Assembly (NCBI GenBank): GCA_947856335.1
Contig: CANUCD010000053.1
Span: forward strand, 1 to 7,026
Source of the DNA: an uncultured Bacilli bacterium
GTDB taxonomy: Bacteria > Bacillota_I > Bacilli_A > RF39 > UBA660
DNA: 7,026 nucleotides
Direction: 5' to 3'
Below the pieces are notes generated by a model, which did no database searches, was not told where the DNA came from, and worked only from the letters and a program-made list of their open reading frames with translations. Positions 1-6,806 of this stretch are shown here, one piece after another. Both the position numbers and the translations under genes were made by a program. Every line of letters starts with the position of its first letter. Within the stretch, counting starts at the first letter, position 1.

Positions 1-42
1 TTAGAACCAACAGATGATGCTTGTAGAAAGTTGGTGGATTAG
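1..42 (+). CDS. 3' end of an upstream gene (last 13 codons), product unknown
   Basis: Reading from base 1 in the first frame gives 13 codons (LEPTDDACRKLVD) and a TAG stop at 40-42. The stop is one base before the ATG of the next gene at 44, which is the tight spacing seen between the other genes here. The frame has no internal stop and an ordinary residue mix, but it is too short to prove coding. The tail has a Cys a few residues from the end, loosely like the Asp-Pro-x-Cys end of the next protein, so it could be a related pilin-like protein. That last point is speculation. Confidence 0.4.
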   Translation, partial: LEPTDDACRKLVD

Positions 43-43
43 A

Positions 44-1267
44 ATGAAAAAATATACATTTTTAATAATGTTTTTATTCTACTTTGGTTTAATAAGCGTA
101 GAAGCTGCTAATAACTTAATGCAATGTGATTATACGCTTCACTTTGGAGAACCTAGTTATTACATAAAATATAGGGTAATTTTAAATGATGATGGAACAA
201 TTGAACAAACTATGCCACAAAATCAACAGGAAGAATATACAGGACCAGATGGCACAGAAAAATTTTTTCCAACTCTTTTTAATTCAGAAAACAATAATCC
301 TATTATGTCAGCTCCGATGACTAGTTCTGGATTCAATGCATCAATAATGGAAGATTATTATAATAATGGAGAAAATAGCTCATGTCCATATCTTTATTTA
401 ACAACAACTCAGCAAACAAGCTATAGTATTATGCCAGTTGATGATACAAGTTTAAATACTGGTCAAGGAATGTACGTGGTAGAAGGAACTTTGAGCTTAT
501 TTAACGAAAATGAAGAACCAGTAGAAGAAGAAAAACCAGAAATGACTATGGTATGCAGTTACCCAGGAGTTACTATAGATAATGTTCCAAGTGTAAATAT
601 AGAATTTCAAATGTATAATAATGGTGAAAAGTACTTTAAATTTTATTTTACCGAACGCGGAGAAAATTCAGCTCAAACAGCAAAGGTTATAGATGGTCAA
701 GATGCAATAATTAATACATATAAAGATAATGGTGATGATTATACAATCTATTTACCATCTAATGAAATCGAAAATGTTTTTTTGCAAAATTCAGAACAGA
801 AAAGCAATAACACTTTTACCTGTCCGGATAAAGGGAAAATATGGTTAATTGAAGAGGCTGGCATTCAAGCAGGATATTACAAAATATCAACTGATGCTGA
901 AGAGGCAAGTGAATATTCTTATACAACCGACTTTAATAATGGCAATGTAAATATTAATATTGACCTGCCATGGGGAGGAACGGATTGTGATAGCTTATTA
1001 GGTTCAGGTGCCAAAGGAACTCCTATGTATTATATAGAATTTGCTTTTAATCTGATAAAATATTTAGCAATTATAATGCTATTTGTATTCTCAATTATTG
1101 AATATACTAAAGCAGTAGCATCCAGTGATGAAAAAGCAATAAAAAAAGCTACAACTAATACTATTAAAAGATTAATTATAGCAGTGATTATTTTCTTTGC
1201 TCCAATTTTAATATCATTCTTATTTAGAGTTTTAGGAATTGCTTCAGACCCATCTTGTGGTCTATAA
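44..1267 (+). CDS. Secreted ectodomain fused to a VirB2/TrbC-like two-helix membrane domain
   Basis: A 407-residue protein of the conjugation cluster. The start at 44 is preferred because it begins a clear signal peptide (Lys-Lys, then a hydrophobic stretch to about residue 18, with a likely signal peptidase I site at Val-Glu-Ala near 19-21) and has a GGTGG ribosome site at 33-37. An in-frame ATG at 14 would put ten residues ahead of the signal. Residues 22-314 form a polar, Asn/Glu-rich ectodomain with Cys at 28, 114, 171 and 260, apparently two copies of one domain. Residues 315-407 carry Cys315, a helix at about 330-357, a Lys/Arg-rich loop, a second helix at about 376-400, and a tail with Cys405. 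This hairpin resembles VirB2/TrbC-type pilin-like subunits of Gram-positive conjugation systems. Predicted topology puts all six cysteines outside the membrane. It lies 22 bases before the VirB6-like gene, probably in one operon. The pilin-like role is inferred from the hairpin and context; the ectodomain function is unknown. Confidence 0.75.
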   Translation: MKKYTFLIMFLFYFGLISVEAANNLMQCDYTLHFGEPSYYIKYRVILNDDGTIEQTMPQNQQEEYTGPDGTEKFFPTLFNSENNNPIMSAPMTSSGFNASIMEDYYNNGENSSCPYLYLTTTQQTSYSIMPVDDTSLNTGQGMYVVEGTLSLFNENEEPVEEEKPEMTMVCSYPGVTIDNVPSVNIEFQMYNNGEKYFKFYFTERGENSAQTAKVIDGQDAIINTYKDNGDDYTIYLPSNEIENVFLQNSEQKSNNTFTCPDKGKIWLIEEAGIQAGYYKISTDAEEASEYSYTTDFNNGNVNINIDLPWGGTDCDSLLGSGAKGTPMYYIEFAFNLIKYLAIIMLFVFSIIEYTKAVASSDEKAIKKATTNTIKRLIIAVIIFFAPILISFLFRVLGIASDPSCGL

Positions 1268-1289
1268 ATGATAGAAAGGTGATGTATAT

Positions 1290-3440
1290 ATGGCCACAAT
1301 ATTAGAATTTTTTGTATCAATATTATTATTCATGGATTCTATAATTTATTCATTAATTAGTTGGGTATATCAAATAATTTTAGTATTATGCCAAATTGAT
1401 ATCTTAGGTAATACTAATGCTATTGATGAATTAATTAATCGACTATATATTATAATCGGAGTAATAGTTTTATTTTTAGTAGCTTATTCATTATTAAAAT
1501 CAATGATAAATCCAGATGATACATTAAAAAATAAAAAAGGACCAGTTGCAATTATTAGAGATGTTTTAATATCAATAGTGCTAATTGCTTTAGTGCCTAC
1601 AATTTTTCAATTTGCAGTTGGATTTCAAAATGCTCTACTAACTCAGAATACATTAGGAAGAGTGATTTTAGGAACACAGGGCGGTAGTGAAGCATCCGGG
1701 GTAGAAGATGGCGGAATGTTTTTTGCATCTAATGTTTTGAGTGCTTTCTTACATCCAACAAATTGTCCACAAGCAGATGATGGTTCATATGATTGCTCTA
1801 ATGCTAAAGTAGCAACAGGAAGCATAGGGATTCCATTCATATTTAGCATTACAACAGAAACAACAAATTTTAATGAAATGTGGACAGAAATTACCTCATC
1901 AGGAAGTCTATTAGGTATAACAACTTTTGCTTATGATATAACACATGATGGTAATGTTACCTATTATTATATTATATCTACAGTTGTAGGAGTATTTGTT
2001 CTTTTGGTTTTATTATCATACTGTATAGATGTTGCTATAAGAGTAGTAAAATTAGCAGTATATGAGTTAATTGCACCATTACCAATACTTATGAGAATAG
2101 TGCCAAGTGAACAGGGAAACAAAGTGTTTTCAAATTGGCTAAAAGCTTGCATTTCGACTTATTTAGAAGTATTTATTAGATTGGCAATTTTATTCTTTGC
2201 TGTTTTCTTAGCAAAAATAGTAGTTGATAATTTTACAACAATCTTTGCTCCTTTAGTAAGTGGTGAAGCAGGCTGGACAGTAGTATTATTTGCGCAAATG
2301 TTTTTAATTCTAGGAATTATATTATTTATTAAACAGGCTCCAGGACTTATAAAAGAAATAACAGGACTTGATGGTGGAAAATATAATGTGTTTGGAAGTG
2401 CTATGAAAGGATTTAATATGTTAAGAAGCCTTCCAAAAATTGCAACACAAACTTGGAATAATACAAATGATAATCCAAATCACGGAAGAATATGGAATGG
2501 TGCAAATAGATTAAAAAATGCTTTACTGAGCACAGGAAAAGGTATAATGGATAATCACGAAGCTGAATATAAAGGAATAGGTGATTTAAATAAAAATTAT
2601 GAAAAAATCACAACTGAAAATTTAGCAGAAAGAAGAAGAAAAGAAGCTATTAGAAAAGCAAAATTAAATAGAAAAGATAGATACAAAAGAGAACCTGGAC
2701 TTAGGGAACAAGATAGGGCAGCTGCAATCCATGAGTATTTTCATGGCGCTGTAGACACCAAGGCAATTGAAGAAAAAATTAAAACTGCTAATTCAGTCGG
2801 AAAAGATATTAAAAGTAAGATTATTGATGAGGCAGTAGACAAAAACTTACGTGTTAAACGATTAGACAATGCATGGAAGACATTACAAAATAAAGCAGTT
2901 GATGCAAATGATTACTTTGAAAGAGTTACAGCAGATAATTATCAAACTTTGGGGCTAACATTAAGTGAAGTAGGTTCATATTATGACGCACAAAATGGTA
3001 GGGCACTAGATTATAATACTGCTTATAATGAAGCAAGAAAGTTAAAAGAGGCCCAAGAAGGAACTTTAAAAAAACAAAGAGACAATGCGGCTTTCGAAAC
3101 TATGTGGGGTGCTATTAATGGAGATTTTTCAGTATTTGATGCTAGTGACGTTGATACTATAGAAAAGCAACAATTTGTACAGAAGTTTTTCGAAAATTTA
3201 CAAAGTCAATTTAATGAAAATATAGAGTATGCAAAAGCAAAGAATTCTGATATAGCAGGAAGTGCACGTTTAAGTGCAAGAATTGATGTTACAACAATGA
3301 GTGATGCTAAAGTGCTAAAAGATATGGTCGGTGACAAAAAACTTGAAGCTGATACTTTAACTACTGGTTACGATAAAGACTTGGCCGCTGCAAATAGTAG
3401 AGAACAATTAAAAGCGGAAATTAAAGGAGACAAAAAATAA
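1290..3440 (+). CDS. VirB6/TrbL-like polytopic conjugation channel protein with a long cytoplasmic tail
   Basis: A 716-residue integral membrane protein, probably the inner-membrane channel component of the mating apparatus. An AGGTGAT ribosome site at 1277-1283 supports the ATG at 1290. Hydrophobic segments lie at about 5-35, 51-70, 86-112, 226-250, 254-272, 291-313 and 329-348. The segment at 254-272 is followed by a Pro-rich stretch (IAPLPILMRIVP) and may be re-entrant. The KQAPGLIKEITG stretch at 348-359, just after the last helix, looks like the VirB6-like proteins of Gram-positive conjugative elements. The loop at 113-225 should be outside the cell and contains a close cysteine pair (159 and 169). 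Residues 361-716 are hydrophilic, charged and mostly helical, and should be cytoplasmic; they include an HEYFH sequence at 481-485. VirB6 homologues without such a tail are roughly half this length. The stop overlaps the next start by one base (TAATG). The VirB6-like call rests on topology, that motif and position; sequence identity in this family is usually low. Confidence 0.8.
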   Translation: MATILEFFVSILLFMDSIIYSLISWVYQIILVLCQIDILGNTNAIDELINRLYIIIGVIVLFLVAYSLLKSMINPDDTLKNKKGPVAIIRDVLISIVLIALVPTIFQFAVGFQNALLTQNTLGRVILGTQGGSEASGVEDGGMFFASNVLSAFLHPTNCPQADDGSYDCSNAKVATGSIGIPFIFSITTETTNFNEMWTEITSSGSLLGITTFAYDITHDGNVTYYYIISTVVGVFVLLVLLSYCIDVAIRVVKLAVYELIAPLPILMRIVPSEQGNKVFSNWLKACISTYLEVFIRLAILFFAVFLAKIVVDNFTTIFAPLVSGEAGWTVVLFAQMFLILGIILFIKQAPGLIKEITGLDGGKYNVFGSAMKGFNMLRSLPKIATQTWNNTNDNPNHGRIWNGANRLKNALLSTGKGIMDNHEAEYKGIGDLNKNYEKITTENLAERRRKEAIRKAKLNRKDRYKREPGLREQDRAAAIHEYFHGAVDTKAIEEKIKTANSVGKDIKSKIIDEAVDKNLRVKRLDNAWKTLQNKAVDANDYFERVTADNYQTLGLTLSEVGSYYDAQNGRALDYNTAYNEARKLKEAQEGTLKKQRDNAAFETMWGAINGDFSVFDASDVDTIEKQQFVQKFFENLQSQFNENIEYAKAKNSDIAGSARLSARIDVTTMSDAKVLKDMVGDKKLEADTLTTGYDKDLAAANSREQLKAEIKGDKK

Positions 3441-3973
3441 TGTTTGGTTTTAAAAGAGTAACACAATATGAAAAGGATTACTTAAACCATAAAAAAAGTA
3501 GCTTAGAAGATTTATTAGAGATTAAAAGCAGACTGGAAAAATGGTGTTTTGAATATGATGAAGAATTTTTAAATTTATTCAATTCTTATAAAAATGCCCA
3601 AAATACTGACTATGTAGGATTAGCTTTAAAAAGAAACCGCAGCTCTGAAAAGTCAATGGAAGACACAATTAATGAAGCCTTGACGTTACAACAACGTGAT
3701 TTATCTACATTAAAAGAAAAAATGCTTTTAGAATTTAACAGATTCATAAATAATCAATTGCAAAATAGAAACGCAAAATATCATACTTTATTTAAAAATG
3801 TCTATGATGCTGAAAAAGAAAAATATTATAACGCAAGAGCATTTTATAAAGAACTTGATAGTATAGAATTTATTCAAGAAATGGAAGATTTGGATAGATA
3901 TTTAATGTGTTTAAAAATGATTTATTCGAATTTTTTAGCAAAAGAATATACACAAATAAATCAAGTAAGGTAA
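3440..3973 (+). CDS. Unrecognised soluble helical/coiled-coil protein of the conjugation cluster
   Basis: A 177-residue protein I do not recognise. It has no signal peptide or membrane segment and is rich in Lys, Glu, Leu, Asn and Tyr. Almost the whole length should be helical, with heptad-like stretches at about 15-50 and 75-150. That suggests a cytoplasmic coiled-coil or helical-bundle partner. Its ATG shares a base with the TAA of the VirB6-like gene, and a GGAG ribosome site at 3426-3429 lies inside that gene, so the two are probably translated in a coupled way. The neighbouring VirB6-like protein ends in a long charged helical tail, so binding between the two is a reasonable guess. Nothing in the sequence shows an enzyme motif. 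It is the last gene before the terminator at 4015-4044. Confidence 0.75.
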   Translation: MFGFKRVTQYEKDYLNHKKSSLEDLLEIKSRLEKWCFEYDEEFLNLFNSYKNAQNTDYVGLALKRNRSSEKSMEDTINEALTLQQRDLSTLKEKMLLEFNRFINNQLQNRNAKYHTLFKNVYDAEKEKYYNARAFYKELDSIEFIQEMEDLDRYLMCLKMIYSNFLAKEYTQINQVR

Positions 3974-4014
3974 TGTATAAATTAATTATCCTAAAAATTA
4001 AAAACATAATCTCA

Positions 4015-4044
4015 AAAAAGAAAGCAAATTTAAGCTTTCTTTTT
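4015..4044 (+). terminator. Intrinsic terminator inside the conjugation cluster, possibly bidirectional
   Basis: Bases 4015-4025 pair perfectly with 4034-4044 over 11 base pairs, with an 8-base loop (AAATTTAA). The core stem is GAAAGC/GCTTTC, followed by a run of five T (4040-4044). The A run on the left arm (4014-4019) gives a U run on the other strand, so it could also stop leftward transcription. It lies 41 bases after the stop of the helical-protein gene and before the promoter at 4074-4082, dividing the cluster into two transcription units. Part of the T run lies in the stem, so efficiency may be partial. Confidence 0.8.
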
Positions 4045-4073
4045 ATTTACCACTATCTCTTTAAAAATAAATA

Positions 4074-4082
4074 TGATATAAT
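4074..4082 (+). promoter_or_regulatory. Extended -10 promoter for the prgI-virB4 block
   Basis: A perfect TATAAT at 4077-4082 is preceded by TG at 4074-4075 with one base between, the extended -10 form common in Gram-positive bacteria. No good -35 box sits 16-18 bases upstream; TTTACC at 4046-4051 is too far away. This is consistent with an extended -10 promoter. Transcription should start near 4088-4090, giving a short leader of about 23 bases that begins just ahead of the AGGAGG ribosome site. Such boxes also occur by chance in A/T-rich DNA, but the position between a terminator and a gene start favours a real promoter. Confidence 0.65.
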
Positions 4083-4098
4083 AATTAAGTATAAAACT

Positions 4099-4104
4099 AG
4101 GAGG
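4099..4104 (+). promoter_or_regulatory. Strong ribosome binding site that fixes a GTG start
   Basis: A full AGGAGG lies seven bases before the GTG at 4112. It is the best Shine-Dalgarno match in the window and decides the non-ATG start of the PrgI-like gene. It suggests that the second block is translated efficiently once transcribed. Confidence 0.8.
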
Positions 4105-4111
4105 TAGTAGT

Positions 4112-4417
4112 GTGAATAATTATTTAATACCTGCCAACTCTAAAAAGTCTCAGTTAATATTAGGCTTTTTTACAGGAGTAGACTTGATTTTATTTGGCTC
4201 TGGAGTCGGACTAACTTTGATATTACTATTGACAATTCAAAGTGCCAACATGGGAGTAATGCTACTTATTTTAGCACCTGCTTTAATAACTGGTTTCTTA
4301 GTCATGCCCATACCAAATTATCATAATGTATTACAATTTATTGTCAATTTATATACTTATTTTACTGAAAGAAGAAGATATTATTGGAAAGGATGGTGCC
4401 ATAATGGCGAAGAGTAG
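4112..4417 (+). CDS. prgI: PrgI family (VirB3-like) conjugation membrane protein
   Basis: A 101-residue protein starting with GTG. In Gram-positive mating systems PrgI-family proteins occupy the place of VirB3, a small inner-membrane partner that docks VirB4. The usual layout is present: a short polar N-terminus (residues 1-14), two membrane helices at about 24-43 and 46-66, a Pro-containing NYHN stretch at 66-72, and a basic/aromatic C-terminus (RRRYYWKGW, 87-95) that matches what I know of the family. Length is normal for the family. The last 14 bases overlap the start of the VirB4 N-domain gene, so translation is probably coupled. It is the first gene after the internal promoter. Confidence 0.85.
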   Translation: MNNYLIPANSKKSQLILGFFTGVDLILFGSGVGLTLILLLTIQSANMGVMLLILAPALITGFLVMPIPNYHNVLQFIVNLYTYFTERRRYYWKGWCHNGEE

Positions 4418-4952
4418 TTCACCTTTTACAGAAGATTGGTTACCAATCAAACAAATACTAAATGGAATGATACAATTAGAAACAGGGGAATATGTAACTG
4501 GCGTAAAAGTTCACCCTAGAAATATATTCATTGTTGATCAAGGCTTACAAAATGCCATCATAGGAAATTTAAGAAACTTTTATAATTCTATTAGTTTTGA
4601 ATTTTGGCTAATTATTGCCGATAGACCAGTAGATATTGGACTTTACTTATCAAACTTGCAAATACTTTACAACAACACAGATAGCCCTATTCAAAAAAAG
4701 TTAATCATGGAAGATATCAACAAAGCAAATATGTTTATGAGTGCTGAGTATAATGTTGTTGATACAGAATATTTTATATTATTTAAAGAAAAAAGAATGG
4801 AACTAATCCAGAAAAATTTACATACCCTAATAAGTGGTTTAGCAAACTCTGGACTTAATTCAAATCAAGTATCCAATGATGATTTAAGAATGATTTTAGA
4901 TAACTTCTTAAATGGTGGAGTACACACAACATTTGGGACGGTGATGAGCTAA
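4404..4952 (+). CDS. Detached VirB4 N-terminal domain-like protein
   Basis: A 182-residue soluble protein starting at the ATG at 4404, which has an AAAGGA site at 4388-4393. A start at 4326 would add 26 residues and overlap the previous gene by about 90 bases, so it is rejected. The protein opens with a WLPIKQI stretch and a beta-type segment (residues 21-43). Helices and the FEFWLIIADRPVDI strand region (73-86) follow, then a second alpha/beta half to about 155. This resembles the N-terminal domain of VirB4/TraE ATPases of Gram-positive elements (ask for a T4SS role at a self-referring strand, then helix pairs). It has no Walker motif. Together with the next protein (595 residues) it adds up to 777 residues, about the size of a whole VirB4. 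Its TAA shares a base with the next ATG. The domain assignment is by remembered pattern and context, not by alignment; otherwise it is an uncharacterised VirB4 partner. Confidence 0.6.
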   Translation: MAKSSSPFTEDWLPIKQILNGMIQLETGEYVTGVKVHPRNIFIVDQGLQNAIIGNLRNFYNSISFEFWLIIADRPVDIGLYLSNLQILYNNTDSPIQKKLIMEDINKANMFMSAEYNVVDTEYFILFKEKRMELIQKNLHTLISGLANSGLNSNQVSNDDLRMILDNFLNGGVHTTFGTVMS

Positions 4953-6739
4953 TGGCAAAAATAAAAAGTGAAATAGCACCAAAAGGAATGGAATTTAAAC
5001 CAACGGAATTTACTTTAGGTGGTAAATATTGTACAATTATGACGATTATATCTTATCCAAAAAGTATTTATGTTGGATATTTATCAGATATAACTAGTAT
5101 TAGTGGTGTAAAAGTAGCAATAAAACATATTCCCATCGAATTTAGTACTCTTCAAAAAATGTTAAATAAAGAAATTGCTGACTTAAAAATGCGATATCAA
5201 AATGAAAGAGATAAAACAATTCAAGAACGTATTCGTCAAGATTATGAATCATTAGAACAATTCATCTCCATGCTTGCAGCAACCCAAGCAAGAATCTTTG
5301 ATTTTCAAATGCACATTATGATAAGTGCTGATAACAAAGAAGACTTAGAACTAAAAAAGATGCAAGTACGTACATATTTAGATGCTTTAGGAATGCGTGG
5401 AGTTTCCCTAATGTTTGAACAGGAAAAAGTATTAAAATCAATTATACCTATTTTCCCAAAACAAGACATAGAATCAAGAATAGGAACCCCAATCCCATCT
5501 ATTACTGTTGCTGCTATGTATCCATTTGTTTTCGATAGTATTAAAGACCCAGGAGATTCAACTTTATTTGGTGTTGATTTCTCAGGAGGAGTTGTATTAT
5601 TTAACCAATTCTTATATCAAATAAAAAAGGAAAATAATCGTAATAATGCTAATATGATTTTATTAGGTACAAGTGGTTCAGGTAAATCAACGGCAGCTAA
5701 AATGCTTCTTAGAACTCACTTAAGAAACGGATGCAAAGTAGTATGCATTGACCCAGAAGGCGAACTTGAGGAAATGGCACGTTCTTTAGGAGGAGATTTC
5801 TTAGACTTAGGAAAAGGTGGAGACTTTGGTATGATAAACCCACTTGAAGTTGTGGTAGATGCTGATGAGGAAGAAATCGCTCAAGGTTTAGGATATACTA
5901 TTTTAACAAGAACGCTTCAACAATTAAAAGCATTTATGAAATATTTATATCCAGACATTGAAGAAGATGTTTTAACAATGTTTAGTGAAGTTGTCCAAGA
6001 TACATATAAAAGATATCGTATAGATTTTGATACTGATTTTACTCAAATAACGAGTAGCGATTATCCAACATTTGATGATGTATATGCAACTATTAAAGGA
6101 AGACTCTTATCAATGCCAGATGCAACTAGAGAACGTGATGTCATGGAAAGATTAGAATTAAAAATAAGACCACTTACAAAGGAATTAAGATATTATTTTA
6201 CAGGACACACAACTCTTAAATTTAATAGCGATTTTATTGTTTTTAATATAAGAGAACTTATGAACAGTGATGAAAACATTAAAAACACATTATTCTTCAA
6301 CATTTTAAAATATGCATGGGGACTTACTTTAGATAAAAATATCAATACTGTTATGATGGTAGATGAAGCTCATGTATTATTATCAAGCAGAAATGAATTA
6401 GGAGCAGAATTCTTAGCCCAAATTCAAAGACGTTCGAGAAAATACAATACTGGTACAATTATTATTACTCAACAGCCAACAGATTTTGCTGCCCCTAATA
6501 TGATTGTTCATGGCAAAGCTATTTTTGATAATGCATCATACTATTTAGTAATGGGACTACGTAAACAAGCAGTAGACGATTTAGCTAAGTTAATTGATTT
6601 AAATGAATCTGAAAAAGACAGTATTAAATATTACAATCAAGGTGAAGCACTATTTATATGTGGTAATAGAAGAATGAGAATAACAGTTATTGTGACTCAA
6701 GAAGAATTAGACTCTTTTGGTTCAGGAGGAGGATTATAA
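4952..6739 (+). CDS. virB4: VirB4-family conjugation ATPase
   Basis: A 595-residue ATPase that powers assembly and substrate transfer in the mating channel, on the cytoplasmic face of the membrane. The ATG at 4952 overlaps the previous stop, with a GGTGAT ribosome site at 4940-4945. Residues 1-200 form the middle region typical of VirB4 proteins, including a charged coiled segment at about 65-105. The ATPase domain follows: Walker A GTSGSGKST at 239-247 (Lys245), the CIDPEGE strand at 265-271, Walker B MMVDEAH at 468-474 (Asp471, Glu472), an IQRRSRKY segment at 491-498 with likely arginine-finger residues, and TQQPTDF at 506-512. All key ATPase residues are intact. It is shorter than the usual VirB4 of about 800 residues because the N-terminal domain seems to be a separate gene just upstream. 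It most resembles the VirB4-like ATPases found with PrgI in Bacillota elements. The protein ends in a Gly-rich tail whose codons also form a terminator stem. Confidence 0.93.
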   Translation: MAKIKSEIAPKGMEFKPTEFTLGGKYCTIMTIISYPKSIYVGYLSDITSISGVKVAIKHIPIEFSTLQKMLNKEIADLKMRYQNERDKTIQERIRQDYESLEQFISMLAATQARIFDFQMHIMISADNKEDLELKKMQVRTYLDALGMRGVSLMFEQEKVLKSIIPIFPKQDIESRIGTPIPSITVAAMYPFVFDSIKDPGDSTLFGVDFSGGVVLFNQFLYQIKKENNRNNANMILLGTSGSGKSTAAKMLLRTHLRNGCKVVCIDPEGELEEMARSLGGDFLDLGKGGDFGMINPLEVVVDADEEEIAQGLGYTILTRTLQQLKAFMKYLYPDIEEDVLTMFSEVVQDTYKRYRIDFDTDFTQITSSDYPTFDDVYATIKGRLLSMPDATRERDVMERLELKIRPLTKELRYYFTGHTTLKFNSDFIVFNIRELMNSDENIKNTLFFNILKYAWGLTLDKNINTVMMVDEAHVLLSSRNELGAEFLAQIQRRSRKYNTGTIIITQQPTDFAAPNMIVHGKAIFDNASYYLVMGLRKQAVDDLAKLIDLNESEKDSIKYYNQGEALFICGNRRMRITVIVTQEELDSFGSGGGL

Positions 6740-6754
6740 AATTCTTCTTTTTTT
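6727..6754 (+). terminator. Intrinsic terminator overlapping the virB4 stop codon
   Basis: Bases 6727-6735 (AGGAGGATT) pair with 6740-6748 (AATTCTTCT) over nine pairs including two G-U pairs, with a four-base loop (ATAA), followed by a T run at 6748-6754. The stop codon at 6737-6739 lies in the loop. The stem is A/T-rich and of modest strength, but the seven-T run directly after it is typical of rho-independent terminators. It would end the prgI-virB4 transcript right at the end of the gene. Confidence 0.65.
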
Positions 6755-6806
6755 ATCGAATTTATTCCAATATTTCATTTACTTAATATTTTTAATACAA
6801 TTTAAT

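Noticed and set aside
14..43. An upstream in-frame ATG start for the first complete gene
   Set aside because: It would place a polar, Trp-rich ten-residue stretch before the signal peptide; the ATG at 44 has a better ribosome site and begins with the usual Met-Lys-Lys.
104..130. Lipoprotein signal at the first Cys of the first complete gene
   Set aside because: Cys28 follows Asn-Leu-Met-Gln some distance after the hydrophobic core, which does not fit a lipobox; a signal peptidase I site near residue 21 fits better.
1030..1320. A 96-codon minus-strand open frame with hydrophobic segments
   Set aside because: It is antisense to the membrane hairpin of the first complete gene; hydrophobic codons read in reverse often give hydrophobic frames. 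It spans the start region of the VirB6-like gene.
1643..2152. Two short minus-strand open frames (68 and 61 codons)
   Set aside because: Both lie inside the VirB6-like gene, have no family features, and are shadows.
3973..4107. A 44-codon open frame (Lys/Ile-rich) starting in the stop of the helical-protein gene
   Set aside because: It runs through the terminator hairpin and the promoter, has no properly spaced ribosome site, and its composition is what A/T-rich noncoding DNA gives.
4326..4403. An upstream start for the VirB4 N-domain-like protein
   Set aside because: The added residues are out-of-frame reading of the PrgI-like gene's C-terminus, and the ATG at 4404 has its own ribosome site.
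4935..4960. Programmed frameshift joining the VirB4 N-domain to the ATPase
   Set aside because: No slippery heptamer is visible near the overlap, and a ribosome site with a TAATG junction explains two separate proteins better.
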